Origin: Poteriospumella lacustris
Taxonomy: Eukaryota; Sar; Chrysophyceae; Chromulinales; Dinobryaceae
DNA: 64,000 nucleotides
NCBI GenBank assembly: GCA_008000375.1
Contig: SMOI01000012.1
Coordinates: forward strand, 174,963-238,962
Direction: 5' to 3'
The notes beneath the pieces were generated by a model. The model had not been told where the DNA came from. It did no database searches and saw only the letters and a list, made by a program, of their open reading frames with translations. This document shows, piece by piece, positions 20,401-30,642 of the stretch (the first letter of the stretch is position 1; the number at the start of each line of letters is the position of its first letter). A program made the translations under genes and the position numbers.

Positions 20401-20435
<35 letters not shown>

Positions 20436-20460
20436 GCGCGGCGGCGGCGATGCTGGGCTC
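19919..20460. other. Convergent 3' region with a CGG tract
   Basis: This lies between the stop codons of the LRR gene (+) and the STAND gene (-). It contains an uninterrupted run of CGG units at about 20401-20430, close after the STAND stop codon. I saw no credible gene. Confidence 0.45.
20401..20430. repeat. CGG trinucleotide tract
   Basis: Ten consecutive CGG units are followed by a further GCGGCGGCGGCG patch to about 20449. The tract is non-coding and lies in the 3' flank of the STAND gene. Confidence 0.8.
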
Positions 20461-23400
20461 TCAGCGGCGAAAGAAGCTCAGTAGGTCGCCGCGTTGACGT
20501 AAGAACTCACGCTCTTGCTCTGCCCACGGCCAAACCTGATGACGACGAGGCAATGGCGATGATTCGGTAGCACCTGCCGAGGGTGACGTCATACCGTGGC
20601 GATGGTCGCCCCGTGAGGAGGTGATGACGAGTCCCAGGACGTCCAAACCGAAGATTCGCGCCGCCTGACCGGTGGTGGCACAGTAGAACAGCTCCAAGTT
20701 CGATGATAAACTCACAGCGCGTAATTCGCCGCGGGATAACAACGGAACACGTGCGAGAAGACGAGGGGCAACTGCCCGAGGCTCATCGTCACTGCTGTTA
20801 CCACTGCTGCCACTGAACATGCTGATGCGACTGCCGTGAGCCACCGTCGTCTGGCTCGAACCCATCGTCAACGGTAGAGGTGGACGTAGTGAGCCCATTC
20901 TGGCGGCCGCCCAATCGGCGGAGTCCATGCTACGCGACACCAGCGAAGAAGCGGCAGTCGCCGATGCCGATGGGGGCAACGCTGCGCCATGGTGCGAAAT
21001 CGCATGGCGCCGCTGTTGCGGATGCACGAGCGGAGCACTACCCGCCGGAGACGCGGAGGGCGGTGGCGGCAATGTCAACGTCACCGCCGGCGGGTGCGGT
21101 GGACGCTGACCGATCGTATCGCTGCTCGCCGCTCGTGACAACGACCCGTTCGACAGCGATGTCGTCGACAGCGGCGCTGACAACGAAGCGGTCAGTGGGA
21201 ACGCAGGAAACGACCGCTGGTGCTGCTGGCGTTGCTGTTGCTGGTGATGCGTTGGGGTCGTTGGAGTCGCCCGCGGCGATGACACCATCGACGGCGCAGT
21301 CGCCGCCGACGATGTTCGCGACAGCGCCGCCGTCGGTGACGTCACAGCTGCCAAAGCCGTTGATGTCGCCGTAGCGGAGGTCGTCGAATGATAAAACGAC
21401 AACGACGATGGCGTGTGTACTGCCCCCGCGATCGACGATGCCACCGATGACGCGTCGTCATCGCCGTCGTCGTCATCGTCGTGTTCGTCGCCATCTTCGT
21501 CGCGATGGGCGTCGCAGGGGTCGCCGTACAAATCGTAGAGGAGCACTTCCTCTGTCACGGTGATCAACAGCAAATGCTGCGTAGAGAGCGTCAGAATCTT
21601 CTGGACGGTGTTGTGTTGTTGGCCCATCGACTGCGGCAAAGCCAGCTCCCACGTGGGCTGTGTCGTGACGACGGTACGCGGATGCCGTCGCCACAGATCG
21701 TGATGGCGCGGTGACGCACTGTGCCACGAGGCCGTCATCGATAGCAGCGGATGTGCGGCGGTCTCACCTTGGTGATGTCCACTCACGTGACGTGGAGACG
21801 CGGTGAAGAACGCACCAGCAGCAGAGGAAGTGGTCCCCGGCGATGGGAACGACATGGCCGTCGTCAGTGTCGGTGGTGCAGACCCTCTCGGGGTCGCTGA
21901 AGATGCAGCAGTGCCCATTCGGGCAGCAGCAGCAGTTTGCGTGTGTGACGATGCAGCGACCTCAAAGCCGTGTATCTTGCCAACGTGTGAATAGGTCGCC
22001 ATGACGTGACGGCTGTCGAGCGTGAAATACACTTCGACGGCGAAGTCGACAAGACGCACGTGCTGGACAATGTCCATCGTCGGTGTCACGGCCAACCAAA
22101 TGTCTTTCATGTTGCTGAGCAGGGCAACGGTGGAGCCGTGTGGAGCAAACGCAGCATGAACGATCTCGCGAACACCGAAATGGTCGAAAATATCGATCGT
22201 CGTGACGACACGGTCAGATCGATGGCGACGCTGAGGCGGTGGAACGGACATTGTTGACGTGTCCATTGTTGTCTCGTGGGCCTCCGTTGGGTTGATATGA
22301 ATAGGAGGGATGTTGAAACGCCGTCGACTACCAGCCAAGGTGGGCTGCAGCATCACTGCGGCTTCCAACGCCGCCAAGGCCGGCACCGTCTCCAACACGA
22401 CCTCGGTAGATGTCGCCTTGGATACCTCTGTCCCATCGAGCGAACCAGCCGCCGTCTCTTCCGCTTCACTTGTCGCCAACTCGGGCGTCATATCCGCTGG
22501 GGTCAAATCCAACAGAACTAACTCTTGTCGCGCATCATACACGATCAACGACCCCGTTTCCTTGGCACAAATTAACAACGCTTGGTCTCCTGCACTGCTA
22601 AAGACCGACACTTTGTATTCCAAGCTACTCGGTGGACGATGAACAATGGCACCTGTTTCCATGTCCCAAATCGCGTAGAAATTGGGCACCAAGTGGCGAT
22701 CGTCCGGGCTAACGACAATGAATCGTGGATTGCACATCTCTCGAAAGCGTTGTGCACAGACGAAGCGTCGTTCAGAGACATCCCAAATGACAAACAACCC
22801 GCAGTGTAAGCCAATCAATAACCGTTGTCCCTGTCGTAAGAAACGTAGATATATGACGCGGAGTAAGTCGGATGTGCGTGCAATCTCCATGAGATCATCC
22901 ACCATGGCGGGTGTGAGCACGTCAGCCGACGTGGCGTTCAAATGGTCTGGTAAGACATCGATGAGCAAGCGACCATCCAACGACCACAACGTGATGTGGT
23001 TGTCGCGATGACGAGCGACGGCGACGTATTTGCCATCGGGGTGTACACACAACGCATCGATGCGATCATCGGTCTCTTGTATTGCCGCCTCGTCGTCCTC
23101 GGTGGCACCATCGACATGTACAGCGGAGGGGGATTCATGTGGGTCCATGAGACTCGCATTGGACGAGGAGAAATCGCCCGCGAGATCGGAAATGACGGTG
23201 TCGATTCCGTACGTGTTACCACTCGTCTCACGAGACGACTGCAGTAATTGGGATCGATTGTGGGCTTGCTGCTTGCTGAAGAACGACAGCTTGTGTAGCG
23301 ATGGCGACGACTTCAAATTGCGCAAGGAGCGGGAACGATTCACAATAGCGGCAGGGGTCGTTGCCAACGATACGCCCACTGTTCCACCATCACTGCCGGT

Positions 23401-26400
23401 GCGACTTCCGTTGCTGGCGGGAGCGTCGACGGCAGGACTGGTGGGAAATCCATCGTCTTCGTCATCGCTGCTGCTGATGTACTCAAGACTACCACCGTCT
23501 TTATCGCGTACTTCAGGAATGGTGAACGTATCCAACGCCGTTAAGTCTCCCATACCGGCCGCTCCTCCGCCACCATTGCGATAAAATGAGCCAATCAACG
23601 ACCCATAACGGTGCAAACTTCGCTCAGAGCTCAAGCGGGGTAGGCTCTTTTCCGATGGCATCCGGGACAGCATCATCAATCGCTCCGACGACAACCGCGG
23701 CAACGACTTGTCCGAGGCTAAGCGTGTCATGCGTTCCGAGGACGCCTTTCGATGTGTCAATGTACGCTGTTGTTGCAGACGGAAACTACTGTGCGTGCGA
23801 GGGAGCAATGCAGACGATTGAAACGCGGATATGGAAGACCATGTGCGTGAGAGAGACCGCGTGAACGGCGGCACTCGACCAGGTGTACGGAACCGATCGT
23901 CAAAGTCCAAATGAATGTCAGGCGACCACACGTGAATCTGTTGACCATCGTCAGTGGTGGTTACGTATGCGCCATTCAAGACACCACCACAGAGTAAGTT
24001 CACTTGCCGCACGGCCGTCACAGATGCTACGGTCTCACACGAATCACCATCGCGGCATACGATTTGATCGTTTTCTAAGGTGACCAGGATACGATCTCGC
24101 GGGGTAACGCTGTATGTCAGGGAGATACATGTGCCTTGAACAGTGATTTCATGTTGTCGTTTCGGCTTCTTCCAGCGGTCGATATAGATGCCATTGATGG
24201 TTACGGTAGACATGTCGTCGTCTTCGTCGACAACAACGGTAGTGGCTCCGAAATCGTCTACATCGTTAGACTTTGACCTTGAAATGTTTGTCATTGGTTC
24301 CGGTTGGATGGTCCAGCTTCGAATTACGGATAACGACGTGGTCTGATCGGTCCACGGTAACGAAGCAGTTGATGGCGTAGACGAGGATGTCAAACGACGA
24401 CCACCGTGGCTGAAATGAAGCACACGGACGGGGTAGGTATCGTACGATGTCAATCGACTGAGAGGCGTCACGAGCGAGGTATTCCACAGCGTAATGTGGC
24501 CATCTTCAAAGCCAACAGCGACGAGAAAATCTCTTCGCTGCTCGTGAGGCACCGACGTGTCATCGCCTTCGTTCGACATTGTCGTGCGGCGGCTACTGTG
24601 TCGACTGAGTGTTGTCGGTGCAGCGTGAGCAGTCGCTTTCGATGGCAATTCAAAACCCGCAAGAGAGGTGACGGGCGAGGACGTTGCCGGTGATGGCTCT
24701 TGCAACTTCAGTTTGCAAACGGCGGTGCGTAAGCTCCACATCTCAACGGTACCATCGTTACATCCAACAAATGCGTGATTCAAGTCGGGATTGCATAACA
24801 AACCACCCGATAAGCGAATGTCTTGATGATACAGGAGACGATAACCAATTTTCGCGTCCCACACCTCCACAATACCCATTTTAAACCAACCAATCGCCAT
24901 CGACACCAATTTCCGCCCGTTTGCTGTATACGCAAGCCACGTACAATGCAAGGAGCTCGCTCCCTCCATAACCAACGTATTTGTACCAACTTCAACATCC
25001 CAGATCTCAATCATTCCACTTTGATACGAAATGGCCACTTGCGGTGCAGTGGGGGACGCCGTAATAGCCATGATGTGTGCCTTGCAACCAGAGAGTGTCA
25101 TCTCTGGTCGTGCTGTTGTTGCGGAGCGTTCCACTTTCCAAATGACCGGGAATACCCATTGCTTGCCGTGACCATTCGTGACGGTTCGGAGTGCGTTCGC
25201 TTCCGTGGGGAAAGCGTCCGTCTTCATCTCGGGGATAATGCCACTGTCAACAGTATTTGTACCAGCGACATTGGTCGTTTGCGCCAACGAATTGCGTTGG
25301 TGCAGCAATTGCTCATAGTCTACACCCAGTTCTGTGTATTCTTCGGCCATTTCCGATAACGTGTACGGAATCTGCGTCTCTGGATTCTTCACCAGCACAC
25401 CGATGTGCATGCGTATCCATCGAATGTATTGATCCAAGCGGATTCGAACGTTGGTGGCGATTTGCTTGAATGGATCAATCTCGGCACGAAGACTACGCAA
25501 ATCTTGTAAAAAGGTCACCAAATGACCCGTTTTGCTGCAAGCGCAGACGTATGCGGGATGGCACAAGTCCACGATCATCGACTCAACCAACTGCTTTGCC
25601 ACGACCTCATCAGGATGATTCTTTAAGACCCAAGCGACACACGATGCGAGATGATAGCTGGATTCCACGCAACGTCGTCGGTTGATTCGCCATTCATCGG
25701 TAGATGTCCATACCGATGAATATGCCGGACGAGCACCCGCGACTGGCAGAAACGGTGGTGATGATGATAAATCGCCATGGCGACTTGAATCGAAGCTGCT
25801 CGAATCGACGTCAGACGATGACGGTCTATCGGCAGCGTGCTGCCAAAGCAAGGGTTGTTCAGCAATGAGCTTCAGCTCGCGCTCCTCTTGGCCCACTGCG
25901 TTGCCAAAAAAGCGGGCCATCGTAAAATGTAACTCCAATCGTTCGCGATTGGCTGAGACTCGTTCAGGAACAGTCGCAGGCGGCTCCGTAAAGAAGTTGA
26001 AATGGTATCGACTGTTGGTGTCAGCGATCGAATAACGCCGTTCAGCGGTTTCTTGCAGCTGTCGATGGTACCATCGCAAGCAGCCGTCCTGCTTTTCGAC
26101 GATTAGGCCTTCCAAGGCACTACGGAGTCTAGCCCATACGTGGAAAGGTAACCGCGGTCGACGCATTGTGTGAAAGGCATCGACTTCTTCTATGACGCCT
26201 TGATGAAGGGTCAAGAGGTTTTGCATTTCGTTGTCGGTAACTCCCGACCGTGCGAATGTGAGAAAGCCGAGAGCAGCACGAGTGACAACCACTCCGTATT
26301 CAGCCTCTAACCCGCCGAAAATTTGATGAATCAACGCCGTCACACCTGAAGCCAACTCAACACCGACGTCAGAACTTGTCCAATTCGAAATGATTCGACA

Positions 26401-28560
26401 TGCCAATTGTAAATAGAGCACTGAAGGCTCTTCCGCAGCTTGTCGTAAGACATACATCGTTTGTTGCGCAGAACATTGGCGTCGATACTTCTCTCGCAAA
26501 ATGATCGCCAGCATATTTTCATATTCGTCCGAATCCCACGCTGGGCCATCACCATCACCGTCATCGTCCTGTATGTGTGGAATATCCGCAAACAAGACAC
26601 TTTCGCTGTGACTTGCATCACTACGAGCCCGACGCATGGCTTCTTCGCGTCGAATGGGGGCAATTTCAATACCCAGTTTACCGACCTCGAGAATAGGAAT
26701 TTGCCATTCTCGTAATCGGCTTTCACATTGATAGCAGTAAATCCATTCGCGAGTAACAGGATCCAACTCGTCCGGTAACGTCGAAACGATGATACGGGTA
26801 TCCGGATGCGGTTGAATGTTCGATAAAAAGCTTAATCGACTTCGTCCTTGGTATGCATCGCTCAACTGATCCAAGCTATCGATGAAAAGAATGATGGGAT
26901 GCACTTGTAGCAAATGATGAAAGTGTTGCACAGCCGCGATATAATCAGTCACTGATGTAGCAAAATGCCAATCATTTGGTTGACAAAAGACTAACGATAG
27001 CTGTAAGCAAATAGAGCGAATCAAGGAAAACGCATCGGAGCTGTCGGGTGAAGTTCCACAAAATCGGATAATCACCGGTCGCGGCTGAACTGGTGCAAGA
27101 CCAATGATTGAAGACTGCGGTGGTAATAGCAAATTCATGGTAGAAGCTGCCATATTGGAAGGAATCACATTCGGAGATAAATGAAATCGCCGACGATTGG
27201 AGTGGCCAGAAGATGCTGGTTCATCGGCGGTTCCAATCGACACTTCGCGCAAATACGCTAATTGCGCCACTTTTGCCATCAGCGCCGTTTTCCCACATCC
27301 TGAGGATCCAATGACCGCACAGGTCAAGAATTTGCTTTGTGTTAAGAACATATCTGACAAACTAATTGCATCCAGCAGTTCGGCGACCAATTTTTCTCGT
27401 CCCACGAAGTTTTCGGACTTCAATGCTGCCCATTCACCATGATGAAGCATTTCTTCAATATGATCCACCCCAGGAACACTCTTCCAAAGATTTCTACGAT
27501 TGATAGCCGTGTCCAAGTCATCTTCCATGACTTTTCGTAGCTTTTCTGACCACTCAATAGCGTATGTTTCTAATTCTGGAGGCACTTTCAAAGTACGTTG
27601 ATGAGACGACTCATTAATATAGTCCAAATATGAAGACACTGATGGACAGCAGACCTGCATACGGATAGGAAACTGCTCTTCCATGTAAGAAAGTAAAACT
27701 CGATGACTCTCTTCGACGGTATCATCGCCGTAAACATCAGAACACTGACGCTTTGGGTCCATCGTTTCATTCAGCTCTGTGGAAGGGAAGATGCGTTCCA
27801 TCCAGACGACCTTTTTGTCTTCTGATGTATGCATAGGGCCGGATAGAATTAATTGCATAGAAAACCGTGTTTCCCATTCCGTGATACTTTGACCCACCAA
27901 CAAACTATTGTCATCTGGTTCAAAGGAAATTTCGGACAAAGCTTGATGAAGAATGGGAAAATCTCCCCAAAACAACTTGTCTTCAGCTGCAGATGCAATG
28001 TACTTTAGTGTGTACAATCTCGGTAGTGCATTGTAATCCAAGAAATACCAACGACGCAATATTTCTAGTGCGGCAGGAAACTCATTGGCAATCATCGACA
28101 GTCGCTGTTCAAAGCTCTCCTGGTCGATTGTTCGTGGAATGGGTCGATAGCCGTACTTACTCCCTTGCAAGGACAAAAAGAACAATCCCGCTGAATCTCT
28201 GTGACAACGGACCAATTCTGCTTTGCAATACTCCCACACTCGATGATTTCGTTGGTTCGCTTCAATCACACCATAGCGCATATCAGTCAATGTCACCAAC
28301 ATTCCGTACTTATGAGCTTTCGCTTGCAAGCTTGGAAGAATTTGCTCAGTCAGAATATCTCGTTCCAGGTGCGAATCAGTAAAAGTTGACGACACGAATA
28401 TCAGGAGATTCTTTGGGGGCGGCTTCCATCGCTTCGCATCTTTGTCGTCGACCGCCCAACCACCTTCCAAAATTGGCAGAATTTCCTCCCATGGATCCAA
28501 ACCGTCCGACGCAATACCGTCAGAGTGATGGATATCCTGGTCAATCGACTGAGATTGCAT
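20461..28560 (-). CDS. Giant DUF4062-NACHT-WD40 STAND NTPase (NWD1/TEP1-like architecture)
   Basis: A single open frame of 2,699 residues starts at ATG 28560. Residues 50-150 are a DUF4062-type domain (LLIFVSSTFTDSHLERDIL; MRYGVIE). A NACHT/STAND NTPase follows: Walker A GSSGCGKT at 418-425 and Walker B IILFIDSLDQ at 556-565. Then comes a helical region to about 1100. WD40-like repeats begin near 1153 (IEIWDVEVG, VEVWDAKIG, VEMWSLRTA) and recur near 1830-1860 (ITLWSLDGR), separated by long disordered segments. The last 550 residues are mostly Ser/Ala/Thr/His low complexity. The same domain order occurs in animal NWD1 and partly in TEP1, which are 1,500-2,600 residues. STAND proteins are signal-triggered scaffolds, with the WD40 part as sensor; what this one senses is unknown. 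The absence of introns over 8.1 kb is notable. Confidence 0.87.
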   Translation of the reverse strand: MQSQSIDQDIHHSDGIASDGLDPWEEILPILEGGWAVDDKDAKRWKPPPKNLLIFVSSTFTDSHLERDILTEQILPSLQAKAHKYGMLVTLTDMRYGVIEANQRNHRVWEYCKAELVRCHRDSAGLFFLSLQGSKYGYRPIPRTIDQESFEQRLSMIANEFPAALEILRRWYFLDYNALPRLYTLKYIASAAEDKLFWGDFPILHQALSEISFEPDDNSLLVGQSITEWETRFSMQLILSGPMHTSEDKKVVWMERIFPSTELNETMDPKRQCSDVYGDDTVEESHRVLLSYMEEQFPIRMQVCCPSVSSYLDYINESSHQRTLKVPPELETYAIEWSEKLRKVMEDDLDTAINRRNLWKSVPGVDHIEEMLHHGEWAALKSENFVGREKLVAELLDAISLSDMFLTQSKFLTCAVIGSSGCGKTALMAKVAQLAYLREVSIGTADEPASSGHSNRRRFHLSPNVIPSNMAASTMNLLLPPQSSIIGLAPVQPRPVIIRFCGTSPDSSDAFSLIRSICLQLSLVFCQPNDWHFATSVTDYIAAVQHFHHLLQVHPIILFIDSLDQLSDAYQGRSRLSFLSNIQPHPDTRIIVSTLPDELDPVTREWIYCYQCESRLREWQIPILEVGKLGIEIAPIRREEAMRRARSDASHSESVLFADIPHIQDDDGDGDGPAWDSDEYENMLAIILREKYRRQCSAQQTMYVLRQAAEEPSVLYLQLACRIISNWTSSDVGVELASGVTALIHQIFGGLEAEYGVVVTRAALGFLTFARSGVTDNEMQNLLTLHQGVIEEVDAFHTMRRPRLPFHVWARLRSALEGLIVEKQDGCLRWYHRQLQETAERRYSIADTNSRYHFNFFTEPPATVPERVSANRERLELHFTMARFFGNAVGQEERELKLIAEQPLLWQHAADRPSSSDVDSSSFDSSRHGDLSSSPPFLPVAGARPAYSSVWTSTDEWRINRRRCVESSYHLASCVAWVLKNHPDEVVAKQLVESMIVDLCHPAYVCACSKTGHLVTFLQDLRSLRAEIDPFKQIATNVRIRLDQYIRWIRMHIGVLVKNPETQIPYTLSEMAEEYTELGVDYEQLLHQRNSLAQTTNVAGTNTVDSGIIPEMKTDAFPTEANALRTVTNGHGKQWVFPVIWKVERSATTARPEMTLSGCKAHIMAITASPTAPQVAISYQSGMIEIWDVEVGTNTLVMEGASSLHCTWLAYTANGRKLVSMAIGWFKMGIVEVWDAKIGYRLLYHQDIRLSGGLLCNPDLNHAFVGCNDGTVEMWSLRTAVCKLKLQEPSPATSSPVTSLAGFELPSKATAHAAPTTLSRHSSRRTTMSNEGDDTSVPHEQRRDFLVAVGFEDGHITLWNTSLVTPLSRLTSYDTYPVRVLHFSHGGRRLTSSSTPSTASLPWTDQTTSLSVIRSWTIQPEPMTNISRSKSNDVDDFGATTVVVDEDDDMSTVTINGIYIDRWKKPKRQHEITVQGTCISLTYSVTPRDRILVTLENDQIVCRDGDSCETVASVTAVRQVNLLCGGVLNGAYVTTTDDGQQIHVWSPDIHLDFDDRFRTPGRVPPFTRSLSRTWSSISAFQSSALLPRTHSSFRLQQQRTLTHRKASSERMTRLASDKSLPRLSSERLMMLSRMPSEKSLPRLSSERSLHRYGSLIGSFYRNGGGGAAGMGDLTALDTFTIPEVRDKDGGSLEYISSSDDEDDGFPTSPAVDAPASNGSRTGSDGGTVGVSLATTPAAIVNRSRSLRNLKSSPSLHKLSFFSKQQAHNRSQLLQSSRETSGNTYGIDTVISDLAGDFSSSNASLMDPHESPSAVHVDGATEDDEAAIQETDDRIDALCVHPDGKYVAVARHRDNHITLWSLDGRLLIDVLPDHLNATSADVLTPAMVDDLMEIARTSDLLRVIYLRFLRQGQRLLIGLHCGLFVIWDVSERRFVCAQRFREMCNPRFIVVSPDDRHLVPNFYAIWDMETGAIVHRPPSSLEYKVSVFSSAGDQALLICAKETGSLIVYDARQELVLLDLTPADMTPELATSEAEETAAGSLDGTEVSKATSTEVVLETVPALAALEAAVMLQPTLAGSRRRFNIPPIHINPTEAHETTMDTSTMSVPPPQRRHRSDRVVTTIDIFDHFGVREIVHAAFAPHGSTVALLSNMKDIWLAVTPTMDIVQHVRLVDFAVEVYFTLDSRHVMATYSHVGKIHGFEVAASSHTQTAAAARMGTAASSATPRGSAPPTLTTAMSFPSPGTTSSAAGAFFTASPRHVSGHHQGETAAHPLLSMTASWHSASPRHHDLWRRHPRTVVTTQPTWELALPQSMGQQHNTVQKILTLSTQHLLLITVTEEVLLYDLYGDPCDAHRDEDGDEHDDDDDGDDDASSVASSIAGAVHTPSSLSFYHSTTSATATSTALAAVTSPTAALSRTSSAATAPSMVSSPRATPTTPTHHQQQQRQQHQRSFPAFPLTASLSAPLSTTSLSNGSLSRAASSDTIGQRPPHPPAVTLTLPPPPSASPAGSAPLVHPQQRRHAISHHGAALPPSASATAASSLVSRSMDSADWAAARMGSLRPPLPLTMGSSQTTVAHGSRISMFSGSSGNSSDDEPRAVAPRLLARVPLLSRGELRAVSLSSNLELFYCATTGQAARIFGLDVLGLVITSSRGDHRHGMTSPSAGATESSPLPRRHQVWPWAEQEREFLRQRGDLLSFFRR

Positions 28561-29170
28561 GATTATTCACGATATTCTGTTGTGACGTAAGATATTCAGT
28601 GTGGCATATTTCGTAATCCGTGAGCAGCTTCAATCAATGGACAAACGCTTCTTGTAAACTCTATCCTGTCCTGCAATGTTATGATTTCAATGATTGTGTA
28701 TCCGTCTGGTTCAATGCTATTCTATCGATAGGGTATGAAAGGAACGAGGAACAAATGAAAGCGATGGATTTTCAGTTGACTTTTCTCAGTCAGTTGTTTG
28801 CTGCTGCTGCTGCTGCTGCTTGCTCGGAAAAAGTATCGTCGTCATCATGTGGTACCACTGTCATGATGATGGTGATCCTCTCAACAAGAAGAGCTTCGCC
28901 ATCATCAAATATCTTCATACAAAGTATCGATAGGAAGACGTCACAATTGTTTTATTTTCATTGGCGAAGGTACTTCAACCTATCGAACGATTATTGGGGG
29001 CGTTGGATTGAATGTGTGAACTGTCTTGTTCTACCTCAACTAACAACGCTTCTTGGAATTTTGCTTCGGGGAGAACCCACAAGTTTTTGTCCTTATTATC
29101 GGTCGATGAGAGAGACTCTATCAGAGTAATATATCCGCCAAAAAGTTGCAGAAAATCTTAATTTTTTACT
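28561..29170. promoter_or_regulatory. Divergent region between STAND and U-box genes
   Basis: These 610 bases separate opposite starts. A CTG/GCT run (28799-28820) and CATCATGATG-rich sequence occur. A 169-codon frame at 28620-29129 starts with GTG and has no recognisable content, so I do not call it a gene. Confidence 0.4.
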
Positions 29171-30235
29171 ATGCAGGCAGTGAATTTCGAATTTGTCGAG
29201 GAAATCATCGCCACTCTTATCGATCCGATTTCCTTGGAGTTAATGGCAGATCCTGTGTCCACCATTGACAACCATACCTATGACAGAGAATCCATTGAGA
29301 AATGGTTCACATATTGTGAGGATAGTGGTCGCTCGTACACATCGCCAGTTTCGAATGACGTTTTATCCTCAAAAGAAGTCCGCCCCAACATTGCTGTGAA
29401 ATCGATTTTGAACATAACAATCAAATATTTGGATGGAAAAGAGTCGTTAGATGATTACACCCAACGATTATTAGCAAAGTATAAAGAGCGCGAAGCAGAA
29501 AGAAATTTGGAGATCGCACAAGAAATCGGTCGTGAATTACAGTTCAGTACAATGCGTGTCATGTGTCCGCGGCAACATCACATGATATATTTGCGCCGCA
29601 ACAGGTTACCGACAGAATACGCCGCGCGATCTGGCGGTGTGAACATTGCATGTGATCTGTGTAACCGTCCGATGATTCACCGTGAGCCTCACAACTTCTA
29701 CTATCATTGTGGGCCATGCAATTTTGATGTTTGTGACTCGTGTTTGGCTGCTGAAGATTGTCAGCAACGAATCAACATCCGATTGTCGCAGCAACAACCA
29801 TTGGGCGACCCATTTTCTGATGAATTTGCATTTTTGGAATGGCTATTGATGGAACGACGACGTACCCGTGCGGAGTCTTCAGTATTTCCGAGCGCTCTTG
29901 TCCCTCAACCTCCTCGGACAGCTCAGCCACCTCCACAGCCAGTTGAGAGGCCCAGAAGACCGTCAATGTTTTCTCGATTCACCCGAATGATTTCAAATTC
30001 ATTTCGATCTTTGGGTAATGATGATCGAGGCGATGAATTTATTTGCCCCCGTGGTCATCGAATGGTTTCTTATTTGGGCCGAGTTCCACCAACATATGAA
30101 ACTGCTATGTGCGATGCATGCGCCGCGGAGCGTTTGGAAAACAACGGAGAAGAATACTACCATTGCCCACGCTGCAGTATCGATATGTGCGGTGACTGTG
30201 CCGTCTTGCGAATGCAGCAACGAAATAATAACTGA
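29171..30235 (+). CDS. U-box E3 ubiquitin ligase with two C1-like zinc domains
   Basis: This is a single exon of 354 residues. Residues 12-90 are a U-box (IDPISLELMADPVS; TYDRESIEKWF), the RING-like E2-binding fold that needs no zinc. Residues 95-125 are a charged helix. Two related Cys/His modules follow. The first, at 131-192, has CPRQH, CDLC and YHCGPCNFDVCDSC; the second, at 292-343, has CPRGH, CDAC and YHCPRCSIDMCGDC. They look like a duplicated DC1/C1-like zinc domain. A Pro- and Arg-rich linker joins them. It probably transfers ubiquitin to substrates selected by the zinc modules; no substrate is evident. I do not know this exact order from a named protein. Confidence 0.85.
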   Translation: MQAVNFEFVEEIIATLIDPISLELMADPVSTIDNHTYDRESIEKWFTYCEDSGRSYTSPVSNDVLSSKEVRPNIAVKSILNITIKYLDGKESLDDYTQRLLAKYKEREAERNLEIAQEIGRELQFSTMRVMCPRQHHMIYLRRNRLPTEYAARSGGVNIACDLCNRPMIHREPHNFYYHCGPCNFDVCDSCLAAEDCQQRINIRLSQQQPLGDPFSDEFAFLEWLLMERRRTRAESSVFPSALVPQPPRTAQPPPQPVERPRRPSMFSRFTRMISNSFRSLGNDDRGDEFICPRGHRMVSYLGRVPPTYETAMCDACAAERLENNGEEYYHCPRCSIDMCGDCAVLRMQQRNNN

Positions 30236-30642
30236 ACAAAGATTCCAGCAGCAGCTTTGTTACAAAGATTGTTGAAATCTCGGCTTCGTCTAAAACCTTG
30301 TTGTATCACTTTTGGTTTGGGGAAGTTGATGGTTTCTTTCGCTGAAGTCTGAAATCACTTTCATTAATTAACGTTTCGTTCTTCCAAAAATTCTTGGAAA
30401 TCCCGCCGATATTGTCTGCGTCATTGAAAACCGGTCCCATTTTGGCCCCAGTCCACCGAATCCGGTCCTGCTGCTGACACGATGATGACGACGGTTTGGC
30501 GATAGGATACATATTTTGGACGCCAGCATCTTCCATCTTCATCAATCAATGCCTCTGCGTCACGAATCTACAAGTCATTTGAAGCACAATCAGATCTTAG
30601 TCTTTAACAGGTTTGAAGTTTATTTTCTCTTTGTATCACATA
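30236..30642. other. Region between U-box and DUF4166 genes
   Basis: It contains the small minus-strand ORF at 30306-30542, listed separately, and about 100 bases that could be a promoter for that ORF and the DUF4166-like gene. Confidence 0.35.
30306..30542 (-). CDS. Possible small protein of 78 residues
   Basis: ATG 30542 opens 78 codons, beginning MKMEDAGVQN and ending in a Lys/Pro/Ser-rich tail. The composition is balanced (Trp, Tyr, Asn, Asp, Lys), with no low-complexity run except SSSS. It is soluble with no signal peptide. It is divergent from the DUF4166-like gene, with 100 bases between starts. I do not recognise it; short proteins of this kind include axonemal inner proteins, but nothing here proves that. 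Confidence 0.35.
   Translation of the reverse strand: MKMEDAGVQNMYPIAKPSSSSCQQQDRIRWTGAKMGPVFNDADNIGGISKNFWKNETLINESDFRLQRKKPSTSPNQK

Noticed and set aside
28620-29129. A 169-codon plus-strand frame between STAND and U-box genes
   Set aside because: It starts at GTG, contains an Ala run from a simple repeat, has no recognisable domain, and occupies a divergent promoter region.
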